Assembly (NCBI GenBank): GCA_021464415.1 | Contig: CM038470.1 | Coordinates: 33,160,122-33,224,121, forward strand | Length of the DNA stretch: 64,000 nt | Direction: 5' to 3' | Origin: Lonicera japonica | Lineage: Eukaryota > Streptophyta > Magnoliopsida > Dipsacales > Caprifoliaceae | Shown: piece by piece, positions 32,978 to 43,199 of the stretch | Layout: every line of letters starts with the position of its first letter | Position numbering within the stretch: position 1 is the stretch's first letter | Notes under the pieces: model-generated | Told to the model about the DNA's origin: nothing | The model's database searches: none | Seen by the model: only the letters and a program-made list of their open reading frames with translations | Translations under genes and position numbers: made by a program

Positions 32978-33794
32978 GGCTTATGCCCACTATATGTAGT
33001 TTGACCCATTGAGAATGATGGAGATAGGACGAGAAAATTAGGATTTTTCCATTTCAATAATTGGTTTGTAACTGGACACGTGGCAAAAGACGCGAGCGGG
33101 CGCGTGAGGGGTCAAGGAGAGATTCGTGCGGGCGAGTGAGTACAGATGCACGTGGGCACGTGTAGCGCATGGATAGGGGCGAGGGAGATCTATGCGTGGA
33201 AAATTAGGTTGAGCAGAGCGCACACCAGTGGGAGCGCGTGTGAAGTTTTTTTGTTTTTTTGCGGTGAGGTTAAATCAGGGGGTTATGGTGGTGTGTTGTG
33301 GCAGTAAGAGGACAATGGTGGGGTATGGTATATGGTGAAAGTGGGTATTTTAAGATGGTAGCGGGGTGGGATATTGCAGTGGGTACTCGGTTGTGACAGA
33401 GGTATTGCACTGGGGTGGATATGGCAGTGGGTAGTAATTGGTTGGTCAGGGGAAATTGGTGTATGGTTATATATATATATATATAGAAAGACGATGATGG
33501 TTATAAATGAGGGTGGCAGTGGGTTTTATAGGAAACATAGTATATATGTGGGTTTCATATATAGATAGTACAATTATAAATATAGAGAGAGAGGTGATGA
33601 TGGTGGTAGTGGATGTATGCAAGTGTATAGATGATGGTGGCAGTGGATGTATGTAAGTGTATAGATGATGGTGATAGAAAACAGAGTAATAAAGCACAGA
33701 TATAATAGAATAATGACGGAGGCTCGACTAGAATTATAGAATTATGGCAGTGGGTATTAGAATTAGGCTTGAGGATTAATTCGCTCTGATACTA

Positions 33795-34025
33795 TGTTAA
33801 GAAATAGAAAAGAGAGAACTATAGAAATGGAGAGAATTATATCTTGTTGAATTGAATAGAATGATACATGAGCTCTTTATTTATAGGAGAGTTTGAGCTA
33901 GGGTTTATACGAGGATAAATGAGAAATAACTAAAAATAAATACAATATATAAACCTAAACTAATAGATAAATACAATGAGGATAAATACAAAATATATTT
34001 ATGATAAATACAAAATATTCTAACA
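33795..34025 (-). repeat. Copia 5' LTR
   Basis: On the plus strand it runs TGTTAAGAAA...TATTCTAACA. Between it and gag (33000-33780) is a G-rich leader on the plus strand with 'ggtggcagtggatgtatg' repeats, probably the element's untranslated region. Confidence 0.85.
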
Positions 34026-35185
34026 TATGTAAAGTAAGACAAATTATGACTAAGATATTAATCTGCATTGATTTCATTGTTTCTTCTTTTTCTCCTTCTA
34101 ATTTTACTATCTTAACTTGATCAAATAGTCTTCTAAGTCCACTTGGATAATTTTCCAAGGTCTTAATTGGTCCATTATTTACTTTAATTTTAATATAATA
34201 AGAGTTCAATGTTGTGATCAATGTGCACTAATATATAGTCCCTGCCTTTTTTATTAGTTTTTATAATATTTCTAAATGCGCTCTAATTTTACAAGTTATT
34301 GCTCTAAAAATTATGACCAATGCATTAAAAATTTCACAAAAAAAAAAAAAGAAAAGAAAAAGGGGAAACACTATATTTAGATATTACAATTCATATATCT
34401 TAATCTTGCTTTTAATATATACAAGACACCACTTGATTATACATATAAAAAGTTTTGTTTTACAAATTTTCCTAGAGCCTTAAATTTTCAGGAACTTTTA
34501 GACCCGTCTTAGTTTTATATATAAAGTATTAATATGTGCAAGACTTGAAACGATTTTCTTTGGCCTTTTGTGCAAGAAACTTTGTAAAATTAATTATAAA
34601 TTTTAATAGTGATTTTATGGTTAGATTCCTTTGATAAATTGAAGCACATATAAAATCCTGAGATAATTGAATGACATATAGTTGACTTTAACAATGTTTG
34701 CACGTTATTCAAAAAATAAATTTTCCTATTTTCAAGATATTTATATAATTGTTTGAAGAGGATCTTGGATTAGGCACTAATGGTGAAAAATGATGTCCAC
34801 AAATTAAACCCAAAATGATTGCATATGGATATCGAAAAATCCCTTTTTTTCTGTTGCCTAAATAGATCGTCACTCAGATAATCTCTTTATCTATATATTT
34901 ATTGCAATTAGACAATAAAAAGGTATTTTTTCCATTTTAATAAAAATAATGGATGCCTACCAAGAATGGTAAATAGATAAATTTTTTAATGAAAATATGT
35001 AGAGATAATCTATATATTGAGTAGATCGACTCAACCAAATTTCATAAAAAAAATTCAACTTAAAATTGGGTGAGATGATAAACAAAAAATTCAATGGTTG
35101 AAAATGCACATGTATATCAATTTTTCAATACATTGACTTCTAGCTTGAATTTTTTATATGAAATTTAATGGAACTGATCTCTAAA
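34026..35185. repeat. Right-arm unit 1, distal 5' flank (block A)
   Basis: Collinear with block B (39640-40925) and block C (45860-47480). Shared landmarks: 'ctgcattgatttcattgttt', 'acaagacaccacttgattat', 'gaagaggatcttggattagg', 'aaatgcacatgtatatcaat'. It lacks the MITE found in block C (empty site about 34665). It is cut short at about 35185, where it joins the 3' flank of RFL4 directly, so a deletion removed the rest of this flank and most of the next. Confidence 0.8.
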
Positions 35186-35313
35186 AGCATCAAGAAACCT
35201 CAACTTGGAGTGAAATCTTCATAAAGATGATCAAATGGATACATCCTCCCATCTTACTAAATACAAATAATCAATGTAACTCATACAATTGCAGCACCAT
35301 AATAGTATACAAT
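35186..35313 (-). repeat. RFL4 3' flank (shortened)
   Basis: Only about 125 bp of the conserved 3' flank remain ('agaaacctcaacttggagtg', 'aaatacaaataatcaatgta'). The rest was lost at the junction with block A. This copy also preserves an empty target for the hAT-like insertion seen downstream of RFL5. Confidence 0.7.
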
Positions 35314-37113
35314 TTACGTAATGTTGAAGAACTTTCGGAGCACTTCCTTATGTGAAGGATCCAACCTATCATCACACAATAAGTTAACTACAAGATTTGT
35401 TGTGCGAGCATTTGCCGAGAAACCCCTAGCAAGCATTAGATGAAGAAGTTCAATTGCCCTTGTTATCTCTTCATCTTGTAGAAATGCTTGAATGATTATA
35501 TTATAAGTGTACCCATCTGGTAAGCAACCCTTTTCTTCCATTTTGTTGAGAAACTCATTTGCTTCCTTTAACTTGCCCTGTTTACACAATCCATTTATCA
35601 CTATATTGTATGATCGAGTATCAGGCTGCAACCCCTTCATTGGAAGACTCAAAAGGATTTCCTTCGCAGCATCAAGTTTCCCGGCTTTGCACATACCGTC
35701 AATAAGAATGTTGTATATCACAATATTAGGAACCAATCCATCATCTTCAATCATTTTAAATAACAATTGAGCCTCGTCAAGCCGCTTTTCTTCACATAGG
35801 CATTCTAATAAAGTAGCGTATGTAAATAGATTTGGCTGTTGGCCATGCGTTTGCATCTCATCTAGAAGCACACATGCATCCAATGGTCTACCCACACTAC
35901 ATAGGCCACCAATAACAGTGGTGTAAGTAACAATATTAGGAATCAATCCTCTACAAGACATGTCCTTAAATAATACTAAGGCCTCATCTATCTTTTTGGT
36001 CTTGATGTAACCGTTAATCAAGATGCTATAAGTGAAAACATCAGGCTTACAGCCTCGAGCTTTCATAAATTTGAGTACTTTTATTGCGTTGGCAGTTTTA
36101 CCTACCAAACAATATCCGTCCATCAATGTGCTATACGTGATGGTATCGGGCTCCACTCCTCTTTGGATCATCATGTCAAGAACTTCGTGTGCTTCTTTAG
36201 CCTTCCCTTCTTTACAAAGTGTGTCAACTAAAACATTAAAGGTTTGGACATTTGGTGAGATGTTTCTCATAGTCATTTCACTCAACAGTCTCATAACTTC
36301 TGTCCACTGGCCTAAATTAGATAGACCTTGAATTAAGCAGGTGTAGGTGACAATATCTGGTGTAATGCCTTTTCCAATCATATTGGATAACAACTCCAAA
36401 GCGTCGTTAACTAGCTTGTCTTTGCAAAGGCTATCAATGATCGTGCTGTATTCTACTACGCTAGGCTCACAACTTGTTGCTTGCTCCAAATGTTTTAGCA
36501 ACAAAAGAGCAGCACGTGTATTTCCTATTTTGCAGAGTCCGTTTATTAATGTTCCGTAAGTGATCAAATTGGGTTGGAACCCTTTCGTCACAATTTCATC
36601 AAAAAAACTCACAGCTTGGGCAAGCTTACCATCTAAGCAAAGCCCTCTAATTAATGTGTTGAATGTTGCACAATCCGGTTGATAACCGAGTTTAAAGATT
36701 TTTCCCAAAAGAGAGAAGCCGAAATCGACCCTATTCGAGTTGGAGAAACAATTGATGGCAATGTTAAGAGTGTAAAAATCGGACTTGGGTTTTCTGGTAG
36801 CTAACAGATCTAATCTATGAATAAGGGAAATGGCAGTTGGATAGTGCTTCATTTTGGCAATTTGACCTAAAATTTTGTTGAATCGATGAATAGGGGGCGA
36901 GGGCCTCATATGAAGCATATCATTGAACATAGTCAAGGCATGAGCAAGGTCAGATCTGGTGCTACTGCCGCTATTACTATCATTACAATTGGAAAATTTT
37001 CTTGTATGAGTAATCGAATGAAAGGAATTAACTGCTAGTGGAGTAGTATAACGAGGATTGTGAATACTAATAATAAAAGAGAATAGAAATGAAGAAGAAA
37101 TTGAAGGAGACAT
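35314..37113 (-). CDS. RFL4: P-class PPR protein, restorer-of-fertility-like
   Basis: Encodes 599 aa, intronless. Residues 1-40 (MSPSISSSFLF...THTRKFS) are Ser/Arg-rich with no acid, a likely mitochondrial presequence. Fourteen PPR repeats span residues about 74-568, then a 31-aa tail ending FFNIT. No editing-type C-terminal domain. Residues 5/35 in order: ND, ND, NN, GS, SD, TN, ND, SD, SN, TN, AN, ND, ND, NN. Under the published PPR code this suggests a target like U-U-Y-?-G?-A-U-G?-A-A-?-U-U-Y (inference). The frame is open to 37203, but MSPS at 37113 matches the paralogs. Overall close to RFL5 but with a different code at 10 of 14 repeats. The leader has (GAGA)n and (GAA)n tracts. Confidence 0.95.
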   Translation of the reverse strand: MSPSISSSFLFSFIISIHNPRYTTPLAVNSFHSITHTRKFSNCNDSNSGSSTRSDLAHALTMFNDMLHMRPSPPIHRFNKILGQIAKMKHYPTAISLIHRLDLLATRKPKSDFYTLNIAINCFSNSNRVDFGFSLLGKIFKLGYQPDCATFNTLIRGLCLDGKLAQAVSFFDEIVTKGFQPNLITYGTLINGLCKIGNTRAALLLLKHLEQATSCEPSVVEYSTIIDSLCKDKLVNDALELLSNMIGKGITPDIVTYTCLIQGLSNLGQWTEVMRLLSEMTMRNISPNVQTFNVLVDTLCKEGKAKEAHEVLDMMIQRGVEPDTITYSTLMDGYCLVGKTANAIKVLKFMKARGCKPDVFTYSILINGYIKTKKIDEALVLFKDMSCRGLIPNIVTYTTVIGGLCSVGRPLDACVLLDEMQTHGQQPNLFTYATLLECLCEEKRLDEAQLLFKMIEDDGLVPNIVIYNILIDGMCKAGKLDAAKEILLSLPMKGLQPDTRSYNIVINGLCKQGKLKEANEFLNKMEEKGCLPDGYTYNIIIQAFLQDEEITRAIELLHLMLARGFSANARTTNLVVNLLCDDRLDPSHKEVLRKFFNIT

Positions 37114-37400
37114 AGCAATACTACCGTTGCTGGTAACAATGACGAAGAAGAAGAAGCTGCAATTAGTAGAGCACTTCTCTCTCTCTCTTTCTCTCTGCTG
37201 CAATCTAACCCTCCTCTACCTGCTCATTGCTCACAATTCTGTGTCTCTCCCCTTGATCGCGATATTGAAAAGCATGGGAAATTAGGGCTCAAATGTCAAA
37301 GCCAATGTGCGTGTGTGGTGGGTGGGGCGTGGGGAGGGTGGAAGTAGATTTTAGTAGAAACGCCAGCTTTTCAATTAGTTGAACCGTTTGTTCAAAAAAA
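37114..37400 (-). promoter_or_regulatory. RFL4 5' flank
   Basis: The conserved leader and promoter-proximal stretch shared with RFL3 and RFL5 runs to about 37290. After that the sequence diverges (a GGTGGGTGGGGCGTGGGGAG tract on the plus strand near 37318) into inserted repeat sequence. Confidence 0.4.
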
Positions 37401-38110
37401 AAAAAAAACTAGAAATTAGGTAGAAGAGCTTATTATACATTGATTTTTACCAAAAAATCAATGAATAATATTTTTTTGAATGAAGGGTCTATTTTTAATT
37501 GGTAATTTGAATGAAGGGCCTATTTTTAATTGGTAATTAGTGTAAGAGACCTATTTTGTTTTATATTTTAAATGAATGTATTTGAATAAATTTAAATATC
37601 ATTTAATTAATAAAAACATGTTATGTATTACCTAAATTACCCCTTTTTATGAAATTTTCACAAAAAATATGGACTGCAAAGTCCATATTGCAATAAAATA
37701 TGAACTGCAAAGTTCATATTGCAGTGAAATATGTACTGCAATATGAACTTTACACTAAAAATATGGACTGCAAAGTTCACATTGCAGTAAAATATGGACT
37801 GCAATATGAACTTTGCACTAAAAATATCGACTGCAAAGTTCACATTGCAGTGAAATATGGACTGCAAAGTTCATGTTGCAGTGAAATATAGACTGCAAAG
37901 TTCATATTGCAGTCCATATTTTAATGCATATTGATATTTTTTTAGTTTATTTTAAGGGTTGGGATGTCATTTTATAATGAAAAAAAAAGACACATGTCAT
38001 ATTATCAATAAAATAAAAAATAGGCCCTTTATTTAAAAAAAAATTATTCCTTGGCCTTAGTGTGAAAATCTTTCTCTAATAAGCCCTTTTTTTTAATTGC
38101 CCAAAAAAAA
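37400..38110. repeat. Repeat element with internal minisatellite
   Basis: Possible inverted ends: 'gagcttattatacattgattttt'-like sequence at 37427 and its weak inverse 'gaaaatctttctctaataagccc' at 38065. The core (37668-37920) is a tandem array of about 8 units of roughly 31 bp around 'gactgcaaagttcatattgc', with some units inverted, giving many local palindromes. Open frames on both strands here (37658-37867, 37700-37891) are artefacts of the array. No superfamily is assigned. Confidence 0.5.
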
Positions 38111-38862
38111 AAAAACTAGTTGGACCGTCAGTCTAATATCTCTTTATATTCTTTTAATAATAAAATAGAAAACACTAAAAAAAAATACGGGATATTAAAA
38201 ATAAGATTTGTATGAAAAAAAAATTTGTAAAAGAATTATGAAATAATTTTTTTTTTAAATTAAATGTCTATATTTGCCCAAATTTTAAAAAGATTGTAAA
38301 GTTAACTTTGCAGTAAATTTTTAAATTGTATTTTTTATAGAATCATATAAAATCAAGTTTGCACTATATGTTTTTTAGCATATTATTATAAATAAATGTT
38401 TAATTGACAATGTTGTATAATAATTTTAACAAATTATATATTCAAAACTTATTTATTAATAAAATATACATAATAATTTTTTCAGAATTATGCAAAGTTA
38501 AGTTTGCATTCTTTATTTTCTAAAAATATTACTTTGTTGTGTTTATTTGACATTTGTTTTAAAGTTTTATGAATTAAATATAAAAATATATTTGTTAAAA
38601 AATATAAATATATCATACAAAACAAATTTGCACTAAATTTTTTTTAGTACAAAGTTAAGTTTGCACTCAACACAATGTAGTGCAAAGTGCCCTCACCCAA
38701 AGCTCTTATTTTAAAATGCAATTGATAATGATATTTAGTCCCTTATTTCTAAACATTATTATTCGTTGGTTTTTTGCGAAAATATTATCACCCAAATCTT
38801 TTTACCTTATTTCTATAAAAAAATAATATAATATTGTGAGATATTAAAAAATAAGTCGAATA
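38111..38862. other. AT-rich repeat-like DNA in the RFL4 5' flank
   Basis: No gene. Contains scattered 'gcaaagttaagtttgca' near-palindromes (about 38496 and 38651-38672) related to the minisatellite core just upstream. The edges ('ataaaatagaaaacac', 'ataagtcgaataatatgg') match the RFL5 5' flank, so the middle is probably an insertion. Confidence 0.45.
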
Positions 38863-38878
38863 ATATGGATGGTTTTTT

Positions 38879-39056
38879 TTTAACCCAAGGGGTTGCCACA
38901 GCGGTAAGGGCGAACTTGGGACTGTGTGGATAGGCGCATGGTCTCAGGTTCGATTTCCCGTTGCGTGAAACTTTTCTTGGGCCACTGGGGGCGTCTCCCG
39001 GTCGAGCAACCAGGTTCTCATGAGATTAGTGGGGGTGGGGCCCCGATACCCATAGT

Positions 39057-39088
<32 letters not shown>
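38879..39088 (+). mobile_element. tRNA-derived SINE
   Basis: About 210 bp with internal RNA polymerase III signals: A box TGCCACAGCGG (38894-38904) and B box GGTTCGATT (38947-38955). A tRNA-unrelated 3' body (cactgggggcgtctcccggt) and a (TA)n tail follow. It is flanked by a direct repeat, ATATGGATGGTTTTTT (38863-38878 and about 39087-39102), the target duplication. The undisturbed site is present upstream of RFL5 (about 45688-45705) and near 28525. SINEs are transcribed by pol III and copied by LINE enzymes. Confidence 0.85.
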
Positions 39089-39093
<5 letters not shown>

Positions 39094-39240
39094 ATGGTTT
39101 TTTATTGCTCTTTCCATGAAAAAAATTTGGCGGTAAATCAAGTAGTAAAGAAAATTTTTAACAAAAAATAAAGAATAATAATAATAAAAAATCTAATATA
39201 CATAATCAAATATATAACTAAGTATCAAAACACTTGTATG

Positions 39241-39625
39241 AGGGGTAGTTTGTTTTGATCACTTAAATCTGAAAATTTAAAGTTTTCAGATTTAAGTGGT
39301 TCCAAAGTTATTGTTTGTTAAAAAAATTAATTAATTTGCCACTTAAAATTGAAAATTTGCATAAAAAAAATTTGAATGGCAAATTAGCCACATAAATCTG
39401 AAAACTTAAAACACTCTATTGTAAAATATCTATTTTACCCTCTTCAAAACCTTAAAACAGGTTTTAAATTAAACTAACAGAGGCAAAATTATCATATTAA
39501 AAAAAATCAGTTTTCAAATGTATTATATTCAAAAAAACAATATTTTTTCAAATACAATTTTCAGAATTAAACAAATAGTTTTTTCACTTTCAGTTTTCAG
39601 TTGTTTTATCAAATGCAACCTAATT
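39241..39625. mobile_element. Possible MITE with weak inverted ends
   Basis: An insertion relative to the sister 5' flanks, which continue directly after 'aaaacacttgtat'. The left end GGGGTAGTTTGTTTTGAT resembles the reverse complement of the right end ATCAAATGCAACC only loosely. Inside is a hairpin (cacttaaatctgaaaattt / ttttcagatttaagtg, 39259-39299). The edges are approximate. Confidence 0.4.
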
Positions 39626-39639
39626 TTCAATTTCACTTA

Positions 39640-40925
39640 ATTAAAAAAAAAATTCCTAAGGTCTTAATTTGTCCAATATTTACTTTAATTTTAACACATA
39701 TTTTGAGTAAGATATTAATCTGCATGGATTTCATTGTTTCTTCTTTTTCTCCTTCTAATTTTACTATCTTAACTCGATCAAATAGTCTTCTAAGTCCACT
39801 TGGATAATTTTCCAAGGTCTTAATTGGTCCAATATTTACTTTAATTTTAATATAATAAGAGCTCAATGTTGTGATCAATGTGCACTAATATATAGTGCCT
39901 GCCTTTTTTATTAGTTTTTATAATATTTCTAAATGCACTCTAACTTTATACGTTATTGCTCTAAAAATTGTAACCAATACATTAAATATTTCACAAAAAA
40001 AAAAAAAAAGAAAAGAAAAAAGGAAACGCTATATATTAGATATTACAATTCATATATCTTAGTCTTGCTTTTAATATATACAAGACACTACTCAATTTTA
40101 TATATATAAAAAGTTTTGTTTTACAAATTCACTTAGAGCCTTAAATTTTCAGGAACTTTTGGACCCGTCCTAGTTTTATATATAAAGTATAAATATGTGT
40201 AAGACTTAAAGCGATTTTCTTTGCCCTTTTGTGCACGAAAGTTTGTAAAATTAATTATAAATTTGAATAGTGATTCCTGAGATAATTGAATGACATGTAT
40301 AGTTGACTTTAACAGTATTTGCATGTTATTCAAAAATAAATTTTCCTCTAATTCTAAATTTTAAACAGTGATTTTCAAGATATTTATATAATTGTTTGAA
40401 GAGGATCTTGGATTAGGCACTCATGGTGAAAAATGATGTCTACAAATTAAACCCAAAATGATTGCATATAGATATCGAAAAATCCCTTTCTAGTTATTGC
40501 CTAAATAGATCGTCCCCCAGATAATCTCTTTATCTATACAGTTATTGCATTAGACAATAAAAAGGGATTTTTTCATTTTAATAAAAATAATGGATGCCTA
40601 CCAAGAATGGTAAATAGATAAATTTTTTAATAAAAATTTGTAGAGATAATCTATATATTGAGTAGATCACCTTAACCAAATTTTATAAAAAAATTCAACT
40701 TAAAAGTGGGTGAGATGATAATCAAAAAATTCAATGGCTGAAAATGCACATGTATATCAATTTTTCAATACACTAACTTCTAACCTAAATTTTTATATGA
40801 AATTTGATGGAAGTGATCGCTATATAAATCATTACTACAAAATTTCATTAAAAAATCTATCTATTAACCTCTCTAAATGGGAATCCATTCATTTTGTGAA
40901 AGTGAGAAAATCTTCTTTATAACAA
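39640..40925. repeat. Right-arm unit 2, distal 5' flank (block B)
   Basis: Collinear with blocks A and C. Contains a minus-strand open frame (39633-39878) that repeats in block A (see findings). Continues as 41160-41420, which matches 47690-47920 near RFL5 ('cactgatcactacctccacc'). Confidence 0.8.
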
Positions 40926-41495
40926 AACTCTAGTTATTGAAGTGATGTTTTAACTATATAATGTAGGGCAATTTAGACTTAGGTATTACCATAATGGGCG
41001 AAATTAGATTTATGTATTCTTTTGTTTCAAAATTAAACTTTGGTACAAATTATGTTAATCTCCGTTATTTTTTAACGGACACGTGATTTGCACGTGCCTC
41101 TAACCCACAAAATTCAACTATAGTTAACATTTCCACAAAAAAAGAAAAAAGAAAAAGAAATTAACAAAAAATCCCAAACTATTGGCTCCCACCACTGATC
41201 ACTACCTCCACCTCCAATCTCCATCCTCCATCCGTCATCAACCACCTCCACAACGGAACCAAACAACTCGCTCTCTCTCTCTCTATATATATATATATCA
41301 GAACCACAAACTCACTACTTATCGGAAAAGTTTCCCTGTCCCCACCCTCCAACAAACCCACCCTCATCGAAAAAGCCTCATATGAACATCATAACTCACT
41401 TGAAGATCACCCCCATCGGAACCCTAGCCTGACACGCTAACCCAATCCCTAGGACATCTCTCTCTTTAGACACACACATAGACTATAACTCTATT
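40926..41495. other. Unit boundary region
   Basis: Shared with 47480-47920 of unit 3, so it is the far 5' flank. Contains a C/T-rich microsatellite (ctctctctctctatatatat, about 41272). The open frames at 41179-41385 on both strands are low-complexity and not supported. Confidence 0.5.
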
Positions 41496-43199
41496 TTTAA
41501 CTTTTTTAAAGATGCTAATTGCTCAGTCCACATTGCTGCTATCTTCAACCTGAAATAGAATAATTGTCTCCGTTTCAACCTCTACGATTGCCAAGGAGCT
41601 ACGGTGCTACATCGCGTTTTTTCTCAAATATTTGGACTAATAAATAATACTCATTGGTTGTCCTTTCTCTTTGAAGATAAACATAAAATCTAATTAGAGT
41701 GTCAAAGCATAAATAGAAATGAGTGTCTAATAAAGGGGCTTAAAACCACAACAAACAAGAAATCAACCCCAATAATTATCTTCTAGCACCTCTACTTTAT
41801 AATTATCAAACGTAAAGGCAGGTTGAAAATTTCCCAAATAACTTTACATTATTTGAGTTGGCAAAAGCCTTTGAAATAACTAAAGAAAAGTCTAAATCCA
41901 TAAAAACGTTGACTTAAAGACCAAGATTAGTTCATGAATACAGATGTATTCAGTTTGAAATTCTAATTAGATCAAGATTAGTTCATAAACATAAATGTAT
42001 GCAGCTTGAAATTTGTAATAAACCAGTTATAGTTCATAGCTGATTCCTTTGAAGAGTATTAAGTACATACACAACATATCTGAATTTCAGAAAAGCAACA
42101 AGAAACCTCAACTTGGAGTCAATGTTTTAAAAGGCGAAAGGCGAGTTTGAGGCGTTTAGCTCGGACGAGGCGAGGCATAAGTTTTGAGGCGTAAGCCTCA
42201 TTTTTATTTTATTTTTGTCTAATAAAATCACAAAAAAATATAAATTAAATTACTTTATATATATATAAATTAAATTGCATTTTGTACTTAAATTTTAACT
42301 AAATGTATTATTTATTTATTTTTTGGTTACTTTTTAAAATATTAAATAACATTTAAATAAGTAACAATTATTTTTCTTTTAAAAGAAAGAGAGTAATTTG
42401 CTAAAAAAAAAAGGAAAAGAAAAGAAAGAATAACATCTCAAAAATTTAATGGACCATAGTAAATGTTTTAAATGACCCAGGATACATAAGTCATTTTAGT
42501 CTTTACCAAAACCCACATACAGAAAAAATCAGCCGTCACTCTCCTTTCCTCTCTCCCATCCGCACATCCCTCTCTTCTTTAAGATTCACCATTGTCATCA
42601 AGATTGGAGCTTCCTCCTTGAAACTCTCTATTTCAGGTAAGCCTCCTCCCTCATCCCTTCTCTAGTCTCTCTCAATCTCATTTCTTCTCCTTCATTCTTC
42701 CATTTTAATCTCACTGCTGCTGCTTTTTCTTCTTCCACCGTGAAACCCTACTTCAGCAGAATGTTTCTCTCCCTCTCGTAACTGCTGCAACTCTCTCCCT
42801 CTCGTCTTGCGCAGCTTTCCTCTCTGTCGATCATTTTGCTCAACGTTGTGGGGCTAGGGTTTAATTGTAAGTACTTTAAAAAAAAATGAGTGCAAAACTA
42901 CGTAGTATTGATAAGTTACGCCTCGAACGCCTTGAGGCTTACGCCTCAAGGCCTACGCCTCACAGACGCCTCACACTGAAGAGGCGTCAGCCTCAAAAAT
43001 GACCCAAAAAACACGCCTCAAGAGCGTTTTTCCTACGCCTCGCCTTGAGGCGCGCCTCAAGGCGCACGCCTCAAACACCTCTTAAAACATTGCTAGGAGT
43101 GAAATCTTCATAAAGATGATCAAATGGATACATCCCAACTTACTAAATACAAATAATCAATGTAACTCGTACAACTGCAGCACCATAACAGTTTACAAT
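41496..43199 (-). repeat. RFL5 3' flank with hAT-like insertion
   Basis: Collinear with 12250-13079 downstream of RFL3, except for the insertion at 42120-43092. Marks the start of the third tandem unit. Confidence 0.75.
42120..43092. mobile_element. hAT-like non-autonomous element with captured sequence
   Basis: 973 bp, with inverted ends CAATGTTTTAAAAGGCG and, at the other side, the inverse of CAATGTTTTAAGAGGTG. An 8-bp target duplication, CTTGGAGT (42112-42119) and CTAGGAGT (43093-43100, one mismatch), is typical of hAT elements. The unoccupied target is seen next to RFL3 and RFL4. Subterminal GAGGCG/CGCCTC repeats are abundant, mostly at the right end (42910-43075). The interior 42480-42860 is C/T-rich with 'tctatttcaggtaagcctcc', 'tgaaaccctacttcag' and 'ggggctagggtttaattgta' motifs, like the 5' UTR and first intron of a housekeeping plant gene. 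That suggests gene-fragment capture (inference). Confidence 0.82.

Larger units (their letters stand above)
28711..34025 (-). mobile_element. Degenerate Ty1/copia retrotransposon
   Basis: Minus-strand element of about 5.3 kb. LTRs of about 231 bp lie at 33795-34025 (5') and 28711-28941 (3') and differ at roughly 12 positions, mostly transitions, so it is much older than the Athila element. The primer site TAGTATCAGAGC (33783-33794, minus) is one base from the initiator tRNA-Met site. The order gag, protease, integrase, RT, RNase H is that of Ty1/copia. All frames are broken by stops and indels. It is inserted next to a TA/GT microsatellite and no clear target duplication remains. Confidence 0.92.

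Noticed and set aside
38882..38960. Candidate tRNA gene (A and B boxes)
   Set aside because: It does not fold into a full cloverleaf by eye and is followed by a SINE body, tail and target duplication, so it is the tRNA-like head of a SINE.
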